From Nepenthes gracilis (lineage: Eukaryota > Streptophyta > Magnoliopsida > Caryophyllales > Nepenthaceae), in NCBI GenBank assembly GCA_033239525.1, contig BSYO01000004.1, forward strand, positions 5,991,701-6,055,700: 64,000 bases of DNA, read 5' to 3'. Below are positions 24,994-37,923 of the stretch, piece by piece. The notes under the pieces are model-generated. The model saw only the letters and a program-made list of their open reading frames with translations, was not told where the DNA came from and did not search any database. The translations under genes and the position numbers were made by a program. The number at the start of each line of letters is the position of its first letter. Positions within the stretch are counted from its first letter, which is position 1.

Positions 24994-25365
24994 AAATGCT
25001 TATGGTTACCACAAATGATGAAAGTTGATAGGAACGAAAAATTTTAGCATCATAAAGAAAAATTTTACCCGACAATAAATAAAAAGTTAGTTTAATATCA
25101 TTTTCTTATTTAAAATCAAGCAATGAAATATTAATATAAATGTAATATGAACTTAAAATATAAATATGATTTATATTTTTTTATTTTTTTTAAATAATTT
25201 TTGGTTCTTATAAATATTAATAAGTTTGCACAAATTATTTGTAAGACGTGATAATGTCTTTTATTTAATTATGTTTTATATTAATAAAATTAAATAACAA
25301 AATTTTTTATTGAAAATAGAGTTGTTCAGGACTAGAAAATATTTTCTGTAATAATAATAATTATT

Positions 25366-26407
25366 GCGTTCTGGATCGTCGGGGTCCAATCGGATCCGTG
25401 GTTTTCAGGCAACACAAGTGTGTGAGGTGTTGAACACGAGAGGAAAATTGAGATCGAATTTTTTACGTGGAAAACCTTCTCTTGAATGGGAAGAAAAAAC
25501 CACGAGGCTCTGGGCCTTAAAAATGCTTCACTATTTGGGTTGATATCTTTACAAAGTACAAGTGTTGGGGTTAATCCTTTCCTTGTCTGTTGATTTGTTT
25601 CTCCTTTTTAGGGGGGATCGCTCGTTATGAGGCTTTACCACTCTTCTGTTCTGTTTCGCAGGGAAGAGAGAGGTTCAGGGCCGAAAGGAAGTGGGCCTTT
25701 TGCCTTCTTTCTGGAGCCAATTTTGGGAAAAGAGAATCCGGTCCCTTTAGAGAGGGACTTTGTTGGGTATTTATAGGGAAGACCAGGCCATTGGGGAGGA
25801 GATGCGTGGCAGCCATCGGATGGCCCAAATGCTGTGCAGTGTCCCACTGGCCTCATTAATGCTGCTGACGTGCGTGGTAAGGCATGCGGCTAGCGCCGCT
25901 GGCAGGATTAGGTGCGTCAGTCTTGATTTGACCAGGCGTGCTTTATTTAGATGGAGACTGGCAGTGGTTGCGGGTTTTCTTGGGAATCGGCGAAATCGCT
26001 TAGCCGGCATCCTTGACCGACCATAGGATAGTCCTCGCTCTTGGGTGGAGCTCCTCGTGAGTCTGCGGACTCGTGGGAGGAGGCTGTTCTTGGAGGATCT
26101 TCTGGGGAAAGTCCGAGGGCCTTTTCTTGACCTCTCGGGCGATTTTGAGATTCAGCAGGGCTTCTAGGGTTCTCGGTCCTTTTCGTGTTCATGTGCTTGG
26201 GTATCGCTGGCGTTGTCCTCGAGTTTCCTTATGAGCGGACGGGACCTCTTGGACTTCTGCTGTAGTCTTGGTCTTCGGGCCATTGGCCTCTACTTTGGCC
26301 TCTCAGGTCGTCTGATTTCCTTGGCCTGCAAGAGTATTTCAGGGCCTTCCATTAGGGTCTATCTTCTTGGCTGTGCTTTTATGGGCCTTTATAATGAGGC
26401 CCAACAA
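25366..26407 (-). mobile_element. GC-rich LTR-like insertion (possible solo LTR, minus strand)
   Basis: The base composition switches sharply from AT-rich to GC-rich at about 25370 and back at about 26407. Read on the minus strand it begins TGTTGGGCCTCATTATAAAG and ends near CCAGAACGCA, the TG...CA form of an LTR. The flanks are both (AAT)n-like, so a target duplication could not be judged. Several overlapping ORFs on both strands lack recognisable domains and are composition artefacts. Confidence 0.5.
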
Positions 26408-27303
26408 TAATAATATCTGATTTATTTTAATTTTTATTTTTTAAGCTCATAAATGACCTCATTTACGAACTAGTTGTAAGTACGTTGGGTTGGTTGATGG
26501 TTACATTGATTTTAGTGGCTAAGACGATTATGTTGGTCAAAATAACTAAATAAAAACTATACCGGTGATGTTACGTGGCGTGTGCTATATAATTTTAAAA
26601 ATGTTCATCTGCTTGAACAACTTTTTGGAATATTTATATAATTTTTTTTATAAATAAAAAAATATTAAAAAAACAGAAAAATAAAAGAGACCCATCATCT
26701 ACACCTTTATATAAAAATATTGTTTTAAAAATCATTATATATAAATCATAAAAATATTATTTCTAATAAATTATAATTTTCACAATAATAAACCAAGGGA
26801 AACAACAATGAGAGAATTATTAAATGCCAGAATGTCACATAATTGGAGGGACGTCGTGATCTTGCAGCTATCCAGATGCACATAGATCCTACCGCAATAG
26901 AGGATGCGGAGTGTTGAGTGAACACTGCTATCACCGAGGCTTTGCAGGGTGATGAGTAGGTGGCCTATCTTGACTAGAAGCTGTCTGAGCCAGTGGCGAG
27001 ATCCTAAGAGCTCTCAAATGTGAACGATCAAGTTCTAGATCGGATCGCCTTACTCGAGGTGAGTTTCAAGAAGCGCACCGGTAACTCGTAGTTCTTCAAA
27101 ATGAGAACGCCCAACTTGAACAAGAGCTCGAACCTGGCGGACTACCCAAAAGTAGGAGGGGGGCCTATGCCACACACACAAGGGGGCCTCCCACCCTAAG
27201 GTAGTTATCCGAGCGGTAGGTATAAGTAGCTATTTGTATATATTTTTGGCGCAGGCTAATACTTCTGATATACTCTTTGAATCTTTAATGAATCAGCTTG
27301 ATT
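26408..27303. other. Intergenic DNA with a possible gag-like scrap
   Basis: 26408-26800 is AT-rich. 26840-27200 is GC-richer, with coding-like composition interrupted by stops, possibly retroelement gag, but I cannot name a family. Confidence 0.3.
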
Positions 27304-28440
27304 GTTTTTGTAACGACTTGAGCTTGGATCCCTAAACCCGACCCGAACTGTCACTATGAAAATCTCAAATCATTCGAAATCATTAATTATACGTTATCAA
27401 TGAACTCAACATCATTAAAAACATTATTAATAAACATCATAAATACATCATTAATTCACTATCCATAATAATAACAATGAATAACTTCAATAACATTGAT
27501 GTCCAAAATATCAATCCTCATAATAAAAATCTAATAAATGTCGAATAATAACAGAACCAACAAAGCTTTAAATTTCTATCCTGGGAGCTTCGATCTCTGA
27601 GATCTCCTCTACTTGAAGTCTACATAATAACACGTGATCTCTTTCTTTCAACTATCAACATGTCTATTTTGGAGCCAATAAAACACAAGATTGAGTTTAA
27701 GACCCAACAAGTAAATAAATAATAAAATAACAGAATATATATCAGATAAATCAGCAATTATCCAAGATTCAATAACCTGTCACATCCACGACTTAAAAAC
27801 CATATGAACAACTGGACATCAAGAAGCTATAGGGATTCCATCGAATTCGGTCATCAACTCAATATAAGGTCACAATTGTATGAATGATAGAAGTCCTCAT
27901 GGACCTTATTCTACCATAGTGAACCAAAGGTCGCGTATTTACGCCTCCAATGATTGGGTAATACAACGAGGTTATCCATGGTATCCAACTACCCTTACAG
28001 TCTTCTCAAAGGCTGTACCCGTAGCATGTCGATATTACCTCCGATACCCCTCGCCAATGATATCCCAGATATCATCTTCTATGATGGTCATTAGGTTATA
28101 AGCGTTCCTCATCAATATCAATGACCTTATCCTCCGAAATATGAAGTCAGTATCGAAAAAATGTAGATGACACTAAGGTTCCGTAACATCCCATTTGACT
28201 CGACACCTTAGTGTTTTCATACTCTCTTCTTAATTTAGCCATAGAGTGCCAATAAATGTACTCACACTACCAAGGTTAATGCGAAGAATTATTTTATCGG
28301 ATTTCATCAATGAGGTACAGAAACAATCACGTAACCGACTATTAGTGTTTTCAACATACCAACGCACATGCGTAAATTCATATAAACCTTTCTACCATGT
28401 ATATTCCAATATACATATAACTATACTATCCCGTATATGC

Positions 28441-28458
28441 ACACACACACACACACAT
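28441..28458. repeat. (CA)n microsatellite
   Basis: An alternating AC run followed by a short AT run, inside the solo LTR. Confidence 0.8.
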
Positions 28459-29049
28459 ATATATATACACACACAACTCACGTGCTTAGCCAGCATACAC
28501 ATGCACACACCAACATACACACGCACTCATGTGCTCAGCCAGACATGCGTAGCAGCCCACCACACTCCACTGTTCTCACCACTCACGGCTTTACATAGCC
28601 ATCCATACATTTATACGAGTGTATATACACGCACATACACAAGTATTTAACCATTTATATATATAAACTGTATATTTGTACGGCCATATTCGCACACACA
28701 CGCACCATCACTGAGCACCCACACATCTGCACAACACCAACCGTCAGCCGACTGACAGAGCACGAAGCACTGTTTTGCCCAATTCCTCTTCTTTTACCCT
28801 GTATTGCAGATTAAAGGTAATAATCAGAAGGGAAAGATTCGGATACAAAGAAGAGGGATTTACTTGTAAATATAACGGGGTTCAAACCTTCTTGCCACTG
28901 CCGCATCATTGGACCCGAATGGAAAATCGAAAACAGAGCACAGTGCTCTGTTTCCACGACTAAGCCCAAGTCCCAAAAATCAGATAGCATAATGTATAAA
29001 AATTGATACTTCTGAACTCCGCTAGGCAAATTACTAGATCTCAATTCAT

Positions 29050-29115
29050 CATTAAGCCCAAGAGGTCGGTCGTTTCTTCATAGAGCCGTGGCCCTGCGTT
29101 CGAGTCCCCAATTTG
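29050..29115 (+). repeat. tRNA-like B-box segment, possible SINE piece
   Basis: GCGTTCGAGTCCC (29097-29109) matches a polymerase III B box, and a weak A-box-like sequence lies about 45 bases upstream. It falls within the solo LTR. No full tRNA can be folded. Confidence 0.25.
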
Positions 29116-29677
29116 GTAATCCTTGGTTCTCACCGATTTTTCCCCAAATCAGCACATAAAATCAGAGATTCAACATTTACAGGAACGAAGGAAGATTTTA
29201 TTTTGCAAGGAGGAAATTTTACTTACAACAATTATGAAGATTACTTGCCTTGATTTGGAGAACGGCGTCGACAACTTTGGCTTCGTGCTCCACTTACGAC
29301 GATAGCAGTATGAATCGACGATGGCGACAATACCAATCCATGGCGGCAACATTGACTGCATACATGTCGGCGTCATCCCAACACACGACAGCAATTAGCA
29401 CCAGCAACGACGAGGAACAAGGACGACGGCATTAGCTCACGGCTAGGCTTACGATGGCGGCCCTTCTCCTTCTCCCACCTTCTCCTTAAATAATGAAGAA
29501 GTAGATTTAGAGTTTCCATTTGGGATGCCGATTTTCTTTCTCCTTTGTTGGAAATCTGCCGCTGTGCATCCCTTTCTCTCTCTTGCCCTTTCCTTCTTCC
29601 TTCCTTTTTCCTATTCTTCTCCTTTTTCCTCCTTTCTTTCTCTCCTTTTCTTTCCCGTTTCTTTCCTTCTTCGTTCA

Positions 29678-29729
<52 letters not shown>
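29678..29729. repeat. (ATT)n microsatellite, about 17 units
   Basis: An uninterrupted TTA/ATT run near the 3' end of the solo LTR. It produces artefactual poly-Y, poly-I and poly-L open frames. Confidence 0.95.
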
Positions 29730-29949
29730 TATTAAACTAAATTTAATTTAGTGGCCCAAACATTTAACCCAATTTATCAATCAAACACTCTAAATTTATT
29801 AGGCCCAAATATTTAGGCCCAATTCGACGGTCCATATACTTCAAGTTTATATTTTCAACCAAAATTGCAAAACTGTATATGTAAAATCATTAGAAATAAT
29901 TATCCCAACTAAATAATATAATTAAAATTATTCGGGATGTTGCAGTTTT

Positions 29950-31422
29950 AATCATCGTTGCCGATGTCTTTGATTATACATTGATCTGCCCTTGTCCGTC
30001 ATTGATTTTGCTTTGCTGACCAAATGCTATTACTATCATCACTGGGCTTGAACGAATGCATCTATCCTACTATGCTTGCTCCTGTCAGGAGGTCGTGACA
30101 CTAAGAAAATATGATTGCTGGCTAATCCTTGCAACTATAGTTGTCGAGTTTAATTGGTCACGCTCGTCCGTTTGTACTCTTTCCTAAAGAAGGACATTGT
30201 GACATGGGTATGGGTGAGTCTCACAAGAGCAAACTAAGTTTCACGGCCACAGTTGTCGGACTTTGAGGAAGTTTAAGCTGTTGCATGCATGTAACTATTA
30301 GTACTCGGTCATGCCAGAGGACATCGTAACTTTCGTGTGTTTAGTCATAATCCGTCGACCATTGTTGATTGATGGTGGTCGTTTCAAAGGGAGAGAATTG
30401 TCATATGCATGCTGAAAAACTCTCCAAGATTTTATGGGCGCTTATTTGCCGAAGTATGACTCTTGGTTCGAAACTTCCCGTGTCGTAATATTCGACCTCA
30501 TTTGGGCCGCTCGATGAATGGGACTAAGGTTTTAGATTCAACTGTCTCTAGGCCGCTCGGTTAACAAGACCGAGGTTTTAAACCGAGTTGTAACTGGTTG
30601 GGTAGTAGGTGAAAGAAGGTTCACCCGTCTTGGGGAAAGTTTAGTCATTGAAATTTTATATATACACTCAAGTAATCATGTGATTGGCTTAATAAACAAA
30701 ACAAGTAATGATTGACGTTCAAATATTCCATATGGATGCATTTGACTTACCTGTGCTTGACGAGAAATCACTCGTGGCACCTCTTAAGGTAAATGGCACC
30801 CTAGGCCCGTGCTACCAGTCTTCTAATCTTGGGTCATAGCTCATGCACCCTGTCGTGAGGGATCATCGAGGGTAGGAACAGTCCCCAAAATAAGGGGGAT
30901 TGATCGTTCTGGTCGGAGGACTCATGCCTGGAGCCTCTACACTCTGAAGGACTGATCCTATCACTTTGAACCGATTGCATGAATTTAGATGTCAGGCTCT
31001 TATTGCCAACGTGCAACCTACAAGTACCGAGGGGGGACCTCGCCTAACGCATTGGTAGCATCTTCTAGGATGAAACACCCCATGCAAGGAGCTGAGAACT
31101 ATGTTCCTTCGAGGGATGTTCCGGCCTGGTGCTTATGGTGCACCGGAAACCCACAAGGCCCTAGAACCCGACATAGAATAGAAGTGATCTAGGTAGAGTA
31201 CCGAATCAGAATTTCCATTGCTAGACTTCAAGTTTGGTTCCCTAATACTGCAAGGAAACGGTGACGACTGAATGCTCAGCACAAATTGTGACCTTTCTTG
31301 GTTGGGGAAGGGTCTACTGGCATTGTATGAAAATTCTTCCTGGGCAGGGGGCATCCTGTCACCATGAGAGTAATGCAGATTACGCCACTCAGGACTTTCA
31401 TTCAACATCCCAAGACTCAGAT
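29950..31422. other. Unassigned, probably retroelement-derived DNA
   Basis: This stretch is moderately GC-rich, with phrases such as 'ggccgctcg..aagaccgaggtttta' repeated at about 30506 and 30552. There is no intact gene. It probably belongs to an older element into which the solo LTR inserted. Confidence 0.3.
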
Positions 31423-33717
31423 TGTAACGACATTATCCCAAATCCATAATTAATATCAAAACCTATTTACATAGGAGAGATTCTAAGTCTCCAACCAATA
31501 TATATGTATATACTTATAACATATCCATAGCTAATAAAACACAACTATAATGATATAAATATCCTCATACCAAAAATAAATAGAAAAAGTACATAATTCT
31601 AAAAATTTTAACAAAATGAAGAAAAATATCAAAATATATCTCTAGAGTACAAAATCAATACTATCTCTAATTGGGTCTCAATCTCTCACGCCACAACTTT
31701 TCATCCAACTCTAGAATCATCATCGTCTAAACCTGCTATTCTGAAAAAAAATAGTAAGAGTGAGTCAAATACTCAACAAGTGATAACAAATCCAAAACAA
31801 ATAGAAAAGGATAGTAACAATACATAATGCATGACAAAAATTATGAATAATAATATAATATCCAATAGATAAACATGTCCATAAAAGTGCATTTTATCGC
31901 ATCTATGATACCAATATATAAACAGATCATTCCAACTATGATATGACAAAGATTGTATGATTTTACCAATAAAAGACGAAGATTCCTCAGAATTGATCTT
32001 ATAAGAAATAAAAAGGGATTTTTTTGTCCGAATATTAGTGTAAACGACCTGAAAACTGAATAACAATAAATAATATGGATTCCATTGAATCTGGATACCG
32101 TAAAATTTGATGCATGAATTCTACCGAATATAACCCGTGGATTCAATTAAATCCCAAACTCATGAAATATTAAAAATGACGAAATACCATAATGAATCTC
32201 CTTTGATCTTATATTCTACCAGTAAATCAAAGGTCGTATATTTACTCCTCTAACAGCTGAGTAAGTGCAATGAGACTATTCATGGTATCCTCACTACCCC
32301 TACAGTCCTCCCATAGGCTGTATTCATAACATACCCATACCATCCGTAATACCTCTCGTCAAATGATATCCATAATATTATCTTCTACGATGATTATATA
32401 GTTATAAGCATCCCTCTACGATACATAATATACCTCATTATCATCATGATACGAAAATTAGTATCAGATAAGTGTAAATCATACTAAGGTATCGTAACCT
32501 CCCATTCAATTGTGACCTTAGTTATTTTCATACGCTATCCTTAACTTTGACCATAGGAAGTCAATAACTCAACTATTCACGTAATCAAGTATAAAACAAA
32601 GAAGATTTTACAATCTCAATGAAAGAATTATCGTTCGGTGCTGATAAAGACCATACACATACAATTCAAAGATAACGCAAATAATATCATTATCGGAAGG
32701 AAAGGAACAGTACCAATAATAGTTTAAATATTCGATCGAATACTCTAATATTTTATTAAATCCTTTCTAATTCATTCGGGATCTCAATATTACCTCTAAG
32801 GTTACAAAATATCGTCAATTTTATCATTATTGAATTAACCCACGATTCTCATCTTATTTTACTATCCCGATAAATTTCACAACAATTCCATCGAAATAAT
32901 AATTACTAATAACATTCTCCTCAATTAATTAACAATTTTAATATATAATATATATTTATTTATATTTATACATACACAGACCTCAACACACACCATACAC
33001 CAGGCTACGGCAGCACGTCCATACTATTAATACACACACATATTATACATACACATATAAGCCATACCCCACATATACGCCACTCACTATACGATAGTTC
33101 CTTGTACACAACACAATGCACTGTTCACCTCCATTTCTAGGAGACAGCGCAAACAGTTTCTTTGCCGTTCACCAGTTTCTCGCCAATTTAAACTAACTAA
33201 TATGCAATTCAATGATTATGTACCATCACTGTATTAAAATTTTAACCATTAAGCCTTAATTTTAACGAGTAGTCCGAATTCGTATTTCCATTGAGCCAAA
33301 GGTTTTGTTTTTGCCCCAAATTTCACTTAACAAAAATTTTCAATATCAAATCATAAAAACGAAATTTCAACTCACAGGATTTAATCAATGAGTTTGTAAA
33401 TTTATATACTAATTATTTTGGCCCAGAATCATGTGGATTCTTTGGAAACCCACGGTATATACCGAGTGCCTTGTTTTTCCCAATTTCTTTACCAATAGCC
33501 AAATTTCTCCGAATTCCTCTAAAATCGCTCATTTACAACAAAATTACACCCAATCTCAACATACAAATAAAGAATTGACAATAATAAAAAGGAGTGTCAC
33601 GGATTATTTGCAAAGAACTCAAATCAACTTGTCTCAATCTCGTATTTTTCTTCCAACAATGACAGTAATGCTACCAATCAACGGTGATGACTTCGATTGC
33701 AAAGGCTGTCGTTATTA
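31423..33717 (+). mobile_element. LTR of the same family as 27309-29944, 3'-truncated
   Basis: It begins TGTAACGAC like the intact solo LTR and shares internal blocks in the same order: 'aaggtcg.atttac' near 32228, 'catggtatcc' near 32281, 'ggctgta' near 32315, and 'actaaggt..cgtaac' near 32484. The terminal GGGATGTT.CA is absent, and the similarity stops near 33717 beside a tandem duplication. The bases before the start (CAGAT) are not found at the right side, as expected for a truncated copy. Confidence 0.65.
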
Positions 33718-33720
33718 ATA

Positions 33721-33938
33721 AAATCTAAAGCCCGTGAGATATAGGATTATATAGTGGATTGCCTTGTGGTTAACGTAAAATCTAAAGTCGGTGAAATTTA
33801 TATATGTTGTTAGGGCCTATGCTTAGGACATTATTAGTGCATAAGTGTCTCAAAAAGAAAATCTAAAGCCCGTGAAATTTATATATGTTGTTAGGCCCTC
33901 TGCTTAGGACATTATTAGTGCATAAGTGTCTCATAAAT
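33721..33938 (+). repeat. Direct tandem duplication, 81-bp period
   Basis: The unit 'tctaaag...ggtgaaatttatatatgt' followed by 'tgttaggg' and 'gcttaggacattattagtgc' starts at 33781 and again at 33862, nearly identical. A third partial copy lies at 33721-33740. Confidence 0.85.
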
Positions 33939-34186
33939 TTAGGAGCAAAGATTACCACAAATCTCAAATCATAAAAACAATCAAGGGTGAGCATGCAACG
34001 ACATTGAGCAAATATAGTAATAAAAAGTGAGCTACTATTTATGTTTTTTTTTTTTGGGATAATTAACAATTATATAAAATTAAAAAAAAAAATTATGTAT
34101 GGTTGATACTGGCCATCAAAGCCTCAAAGACGGGCCGTGAAAGTTTAATTAGAAAGAACTAAGCAATAACAAAATAATAAGCCGTA

Positions 34187-35345
34187 TCAAGAGCAAGGGT
34201 ATTGGCTCACCAAGGAAGTGGAGACTTTGTCACAAACATAATTAATAATTATCGAAGCCACAGTTGCAGGTAAATGAGGGTGAGAGTTATTGAATATGAT
34301 ATTATTTCTAATTTTACGAATAAAATAAATTATAATCGTTGGGTCCCATGTCCTAGCCCATGAAGAATTGTCAAGCCTATGAAGAATTTCGTGGCCCTCG
34401 AAAAGTCCGAAAGCCCACGTGAGATGGCTAGCCCGGCTCAGTAGTCGGGAGACACGTGCAGAGCCCATGCTGACAAAAGGCAATGAAACCCTACAACGCA
34501 TTTAATGCGTTGCCGGAAAATCGGCGAAAAGACGGAAAGGCTAGCCAATAGAGGAGTGGCAGCATGGCGCCAACGGCTCCGCCGCTGCGCAGCAACCAAG
34601 CAATCTCCGCTCGGGAAAAAAATCGGCGTGGCGGTGGCGCTCAAAGCATGCCAGCCACGCGCAGAGGACAAACGACATGACCAGGCGGTGCAGTGACCAA
34701 CGGCGCGAAGCCTAACAACGGGCGTTACAAGACCGAGAATCCAACGGGGAGAGGCCTATAAGAGCCTCGCGCCCCACGAGAGAAAAGATCTTCATCTCCT
34801 GGATCTTCTTCTTCCTCTTTCTAAATTCGATCCCAATATCGAATCGAGGCTGAAGATACTCGAACAACTTTCTTCTACTCGACTCGATCACGGAAAAGTA
34901 ACGGTGGGCCGGATTGACTCACTTAGTGGCACGGTGGCTAGCTCACAATTACTCTCCCCACGTCTGCTCGGGACTACGGGATAACCAACCACTCACCGCG
35001 GTCTGTGTGACAAGCGAGGCTTGCCTTCCACAACCTCCTTTGCATTCTCCATTACCATTACACGAGCATCTCTACGCTTTCCACAATCATCCATCGCAAG
35101 ATCGCTTCATGCGTCTTGGCATTTGCTGTCGTTGCGGGAATTTCTTGCGACTTGAGCGTTGGGTGGGCGGTGGGGAGAAATCATGCCGGACCCGACCTCT
35201 TGTTCGTTGTTTGTGTTGTCGCGAGTCGGAGTTCAGACGAGACCGGACCCTTCGGACGGCTTGGCCAGCGTCTTAAAGAATCGAAGGCTCACTGTTAATC
35301 CGACGGTAACCGCGACGGGGACTTAACATGTGTAACTATCGGGGT
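34187..35345 (+). mobile_element. GC-rich LTR-like block with a TATA box
   Basis: This GC-rich island in AT-rich DNA contains an apparent RNA polymerase II promoter, GGCCTATAAGAGCC (TATA at 34757-34762), followed by a C/T-rich leader ('ttcttcttcctctttct'). That is the usual U3-R arrangement of a plant LTR. Open frames occur on both strands but none shows a domain. The ends are approximate. It could instead be a decayed gene. Confidence 0.4.
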
Positions 35346-37570
35346 TAGGATCGAGGGGCCTGTTTTTGCGATGGCTGTGCCGCACTCCAACGGCCTTCCC
35401 TTCTTTTTTTCTTTTTTGCTTTTTCACTATTTTTTCATATTTTAATTTATATAATACCTTTTTTTTTATCATTTATATATATTTTATATATTTTTATAAA
35501 ATATAAATTTATATAAAAATTTAATATATCAATAAATTTATTTATAAATTAGATTAAAATCTCATTATTATTAAATATTTATATTTATATTTTAAATATT
35601 TTATGAAATAATAATTTTATAATTATATAATTTAAAATATAAAATAACAATTTTATAATAATATATTTTTTAAAAATATATTATATTAATAGAATCTAAA
35701 AAATTATAAATAAATATTTTTTATTTTATAAAAAATTTTAATAATAAAAATTAATATAAAACAAAATTTAAAAAATAAATTAAAAAATGTTAAAAAAACA
35801 AAGAAAAAAAAGAAAAATAATAATGGGGGAGGAAGAGGCAGCCCATTGGATTAATTCCAACGGACAGCGGGCGTGCGGCACAGCCACTGTATTGCACGCC
35901 TACGAAATAAGTCCTCTCAATCCATTAGGATTAATCTATATATTATCAAATGCCATTGACTTTTTATCTAATATCAACTCTGTGTAAACCTTACTTCAAA
36001 TTTGTAACTAAATAGGAATATTTACTCGTAGAGTTTTAATACTACTTATGTTATTGACGTGCATTATTTATTTCAAAAATATGGTATGACAATTGCTATA
36101 CTACTGTATTAAAAAAACATCAAAAATAACTACTTTAAAAGAATAATTAATTTTTGTATATTTTATGTAAAATGATAATTTAAAATAATGCAATTATATA
36201 TTATTTTTTCTAATAAAGAGGGGAACGGTGCGCAATAAAAAAATATTTTCCTAGAGACCCCATAACTGAAAATTATTGGGAGTGGCGCGTGGTCAAATAA
36301 AGAGAAAATTAGTTAAGGATTAGCTAATGAAGTTTCAAAGCACAGACAACAAAATAGCCAATTAGTCAATGATCGGCGTTACCCTAACCGTTAGTCAAAT
36401 TAATACCATCCAACATAATACTAAACCAATATTATGGCAAAAATAGTTATTGAATTTTCTCTTTTTAATGTATATTAATGTGCAAATAATTTAAACAAAT
36501 ATATATAAAAAAAACATGTGCAATCTAATATAGAGAAGGTATATTCAAGTAATTATATTCATAATTTTTTGATATTTTATTGACTATATATTGTATTTGT
36601 ATTATGATCTAATTAAAACCATATTATCTGATTAAATTTATTGCCTTTTATAAAATATCATATGATGTTATTAAGATATATGAAATATTGTACAAGAATA
36701 TAGTCAAAATCAACACTAATAAAATTTTCAGACTAGACACATTAACATGTAAAAATAATGAGCCTGATTTGACCCTAATTTTATTTTTTTATTATTATAA
36801 ATTATGATATTTTAGATAAATATAAATTATTTTAAAATAAATATAATCGAACAACACACTAAATAATATAATAATGATAGCTTTTAATATTCGAGTTTTA
36901 CCATATAATTAATCTAATTCGGCCATGAGATTCAAATGTGTTCGTGGATTTTGACTATGCATGTGCCCCACGAGTCCTGTGCCAAGCCTCTGAATGTGCG
37001 CTGATAAGCTCTCTTAATTTGGACCCTTAGTTGCGGTTCTCTTGTGCTAATCCCTATTGAGATTTTATAATATCTCATCACCCACTCTAGCTTGACTTGT
37101 ATCCCACGTTACAAATAAAACAAATGAAAAAAAACAACTGTTGTTAGGTATATATATATGAGATTATTTTAAGATCTTGTCGTTTTAACAAATCAATTAT
37201 AAAAAAATTATTTATATAATTTAAACTCAAAACTTTTAATTATAATAAAATTTTATTATTATAATTACTATAATAGTTATCCGTAATTAACTAATGGTGT
37301 TTTATAAATATATTAAAAAATCGATCATAATTACCGAAACTGAGGTTAAGAGTTAATTTTTAAGAAAAAATAAAAAAAAATTTGATGATTTAAAATTTAT
37401 ATATAATGGATATTTAACATTTTGATACTTAAAAAAATCCAAAAAAAACTGGATTTATATTTTTTAAAAAGTAAATATGAGCCGTTGGAGCTTTTTGAGG
37501 CCAGAAAAAGCATGTTGCGCAAGTGTCAATAAATCACATCATTGCATGACACAGCTAGTACGCTGAAGAT
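35346..37570. other. AT-rich intergenic DNA upstream of the carboxypeptidase-like gene
   Basis: 35440-35800 is almost pure A/T. The remainder has no coding signal. A short GC-richer segment near 35820-35910 has an open frame without recognisable features. Confidence 0.5.
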
Positions 37571-37576
37571 ATCCCA

Positions 37577-37588
37577 ACCTAACCTAAC
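37577..37588 (+). promoter_or_regulatory. Two overlapping AC-III (ACCTAAC) MYB-type elements
   Basis: ACCTAAC occurs at 37577-37583 and again at 37582-37588, about 340 bases before the start codon of the carboxypeptidase-like gene. ACCTAAC is the AC-III element bound by R2R3-MYB regulators of phenylpropanoid genes. This fits a role in phenolic metabolism, but a match this short could be chance. Confidence 0.4.
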
Positions 37589-37856
37589 CAGATGGTGACA
37601 CTGATCATCTTACAAATCGTACGCACACTGCCAATTTTCGAACATCCCGTTAAACTCTAGCCGTCGAATTTGAATGAAAGTTACAAGCAGGTGACTATAT
37701 CGGAAGGAGAATTTCAGACATAAACTGAAAATCTGCACCTAACTTTTCGTGGCTAATCGGGAATATATTTGCTGTAGGCAACGGCTTTTGCGTTTATCAC
37801 TATTGCAATCTGACCTACGGCGTCCACTGCAATTGTTAATTTGCTTATTCATTTGC

Positions 37857-37863
37857 TATAAAT
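37857..37863 (+). promoter_or_regulatory. TATA box of the carboxypeptidase-like gene
   Basis: TATAAAT lies 61 bases upstream of the start codon, which predicts a transcription start near 37890 and a short leader. Confidence 0.55.
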
Positions 37864-37923
37864 TAGTGCTTACTCCGCCGAATTCCTATCCATCTGTGTT
37901 GCTTGCCTTCTGGTCAGGCAGCA

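Larger units (their letters stand above)
27304..29949 (+). mobile_element. Solo LTR (27309-29944) with perfect 5-bp target duplication
   Basis: The element begins TGTAACGAC at 27309 and ends GGGATGTTGCA at 29944. The five bases GTTTT directly precede it (27304-27308) and directly follow it (29945-29949). TG...CA ends plus a perfect 5-bp duplication are diagnostic of LTR integration. At 2636 bp with no polyprotein, it is a solo LTR. Internal blocks (for example at 27890-28210) align with the truncated LTR at 31423-33717. ORFs inside it are not real genes. I cannot tell which gypsy or copia lineage it belongs to. Confidence 0.85.

Noticed and set aside
25590..26192. Several overlapping ORFs on both strands
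   Set aside because: They reflect low stop frequency in a GC-rich LTR-like block. No domain is recognisable, and all frames are equally open.
28246..28650. 134-residue ORF rich in His and Thr
   Set aside because: It lies inside the solo LTR and is driven by CA-rich simple sequence.
29520..29751. Three overlapping ORFs rich in Tyr, Ile or Leu
   Set aside because: They are translations of the (ATT)n microsatellite and the T/C-rich tract before it.
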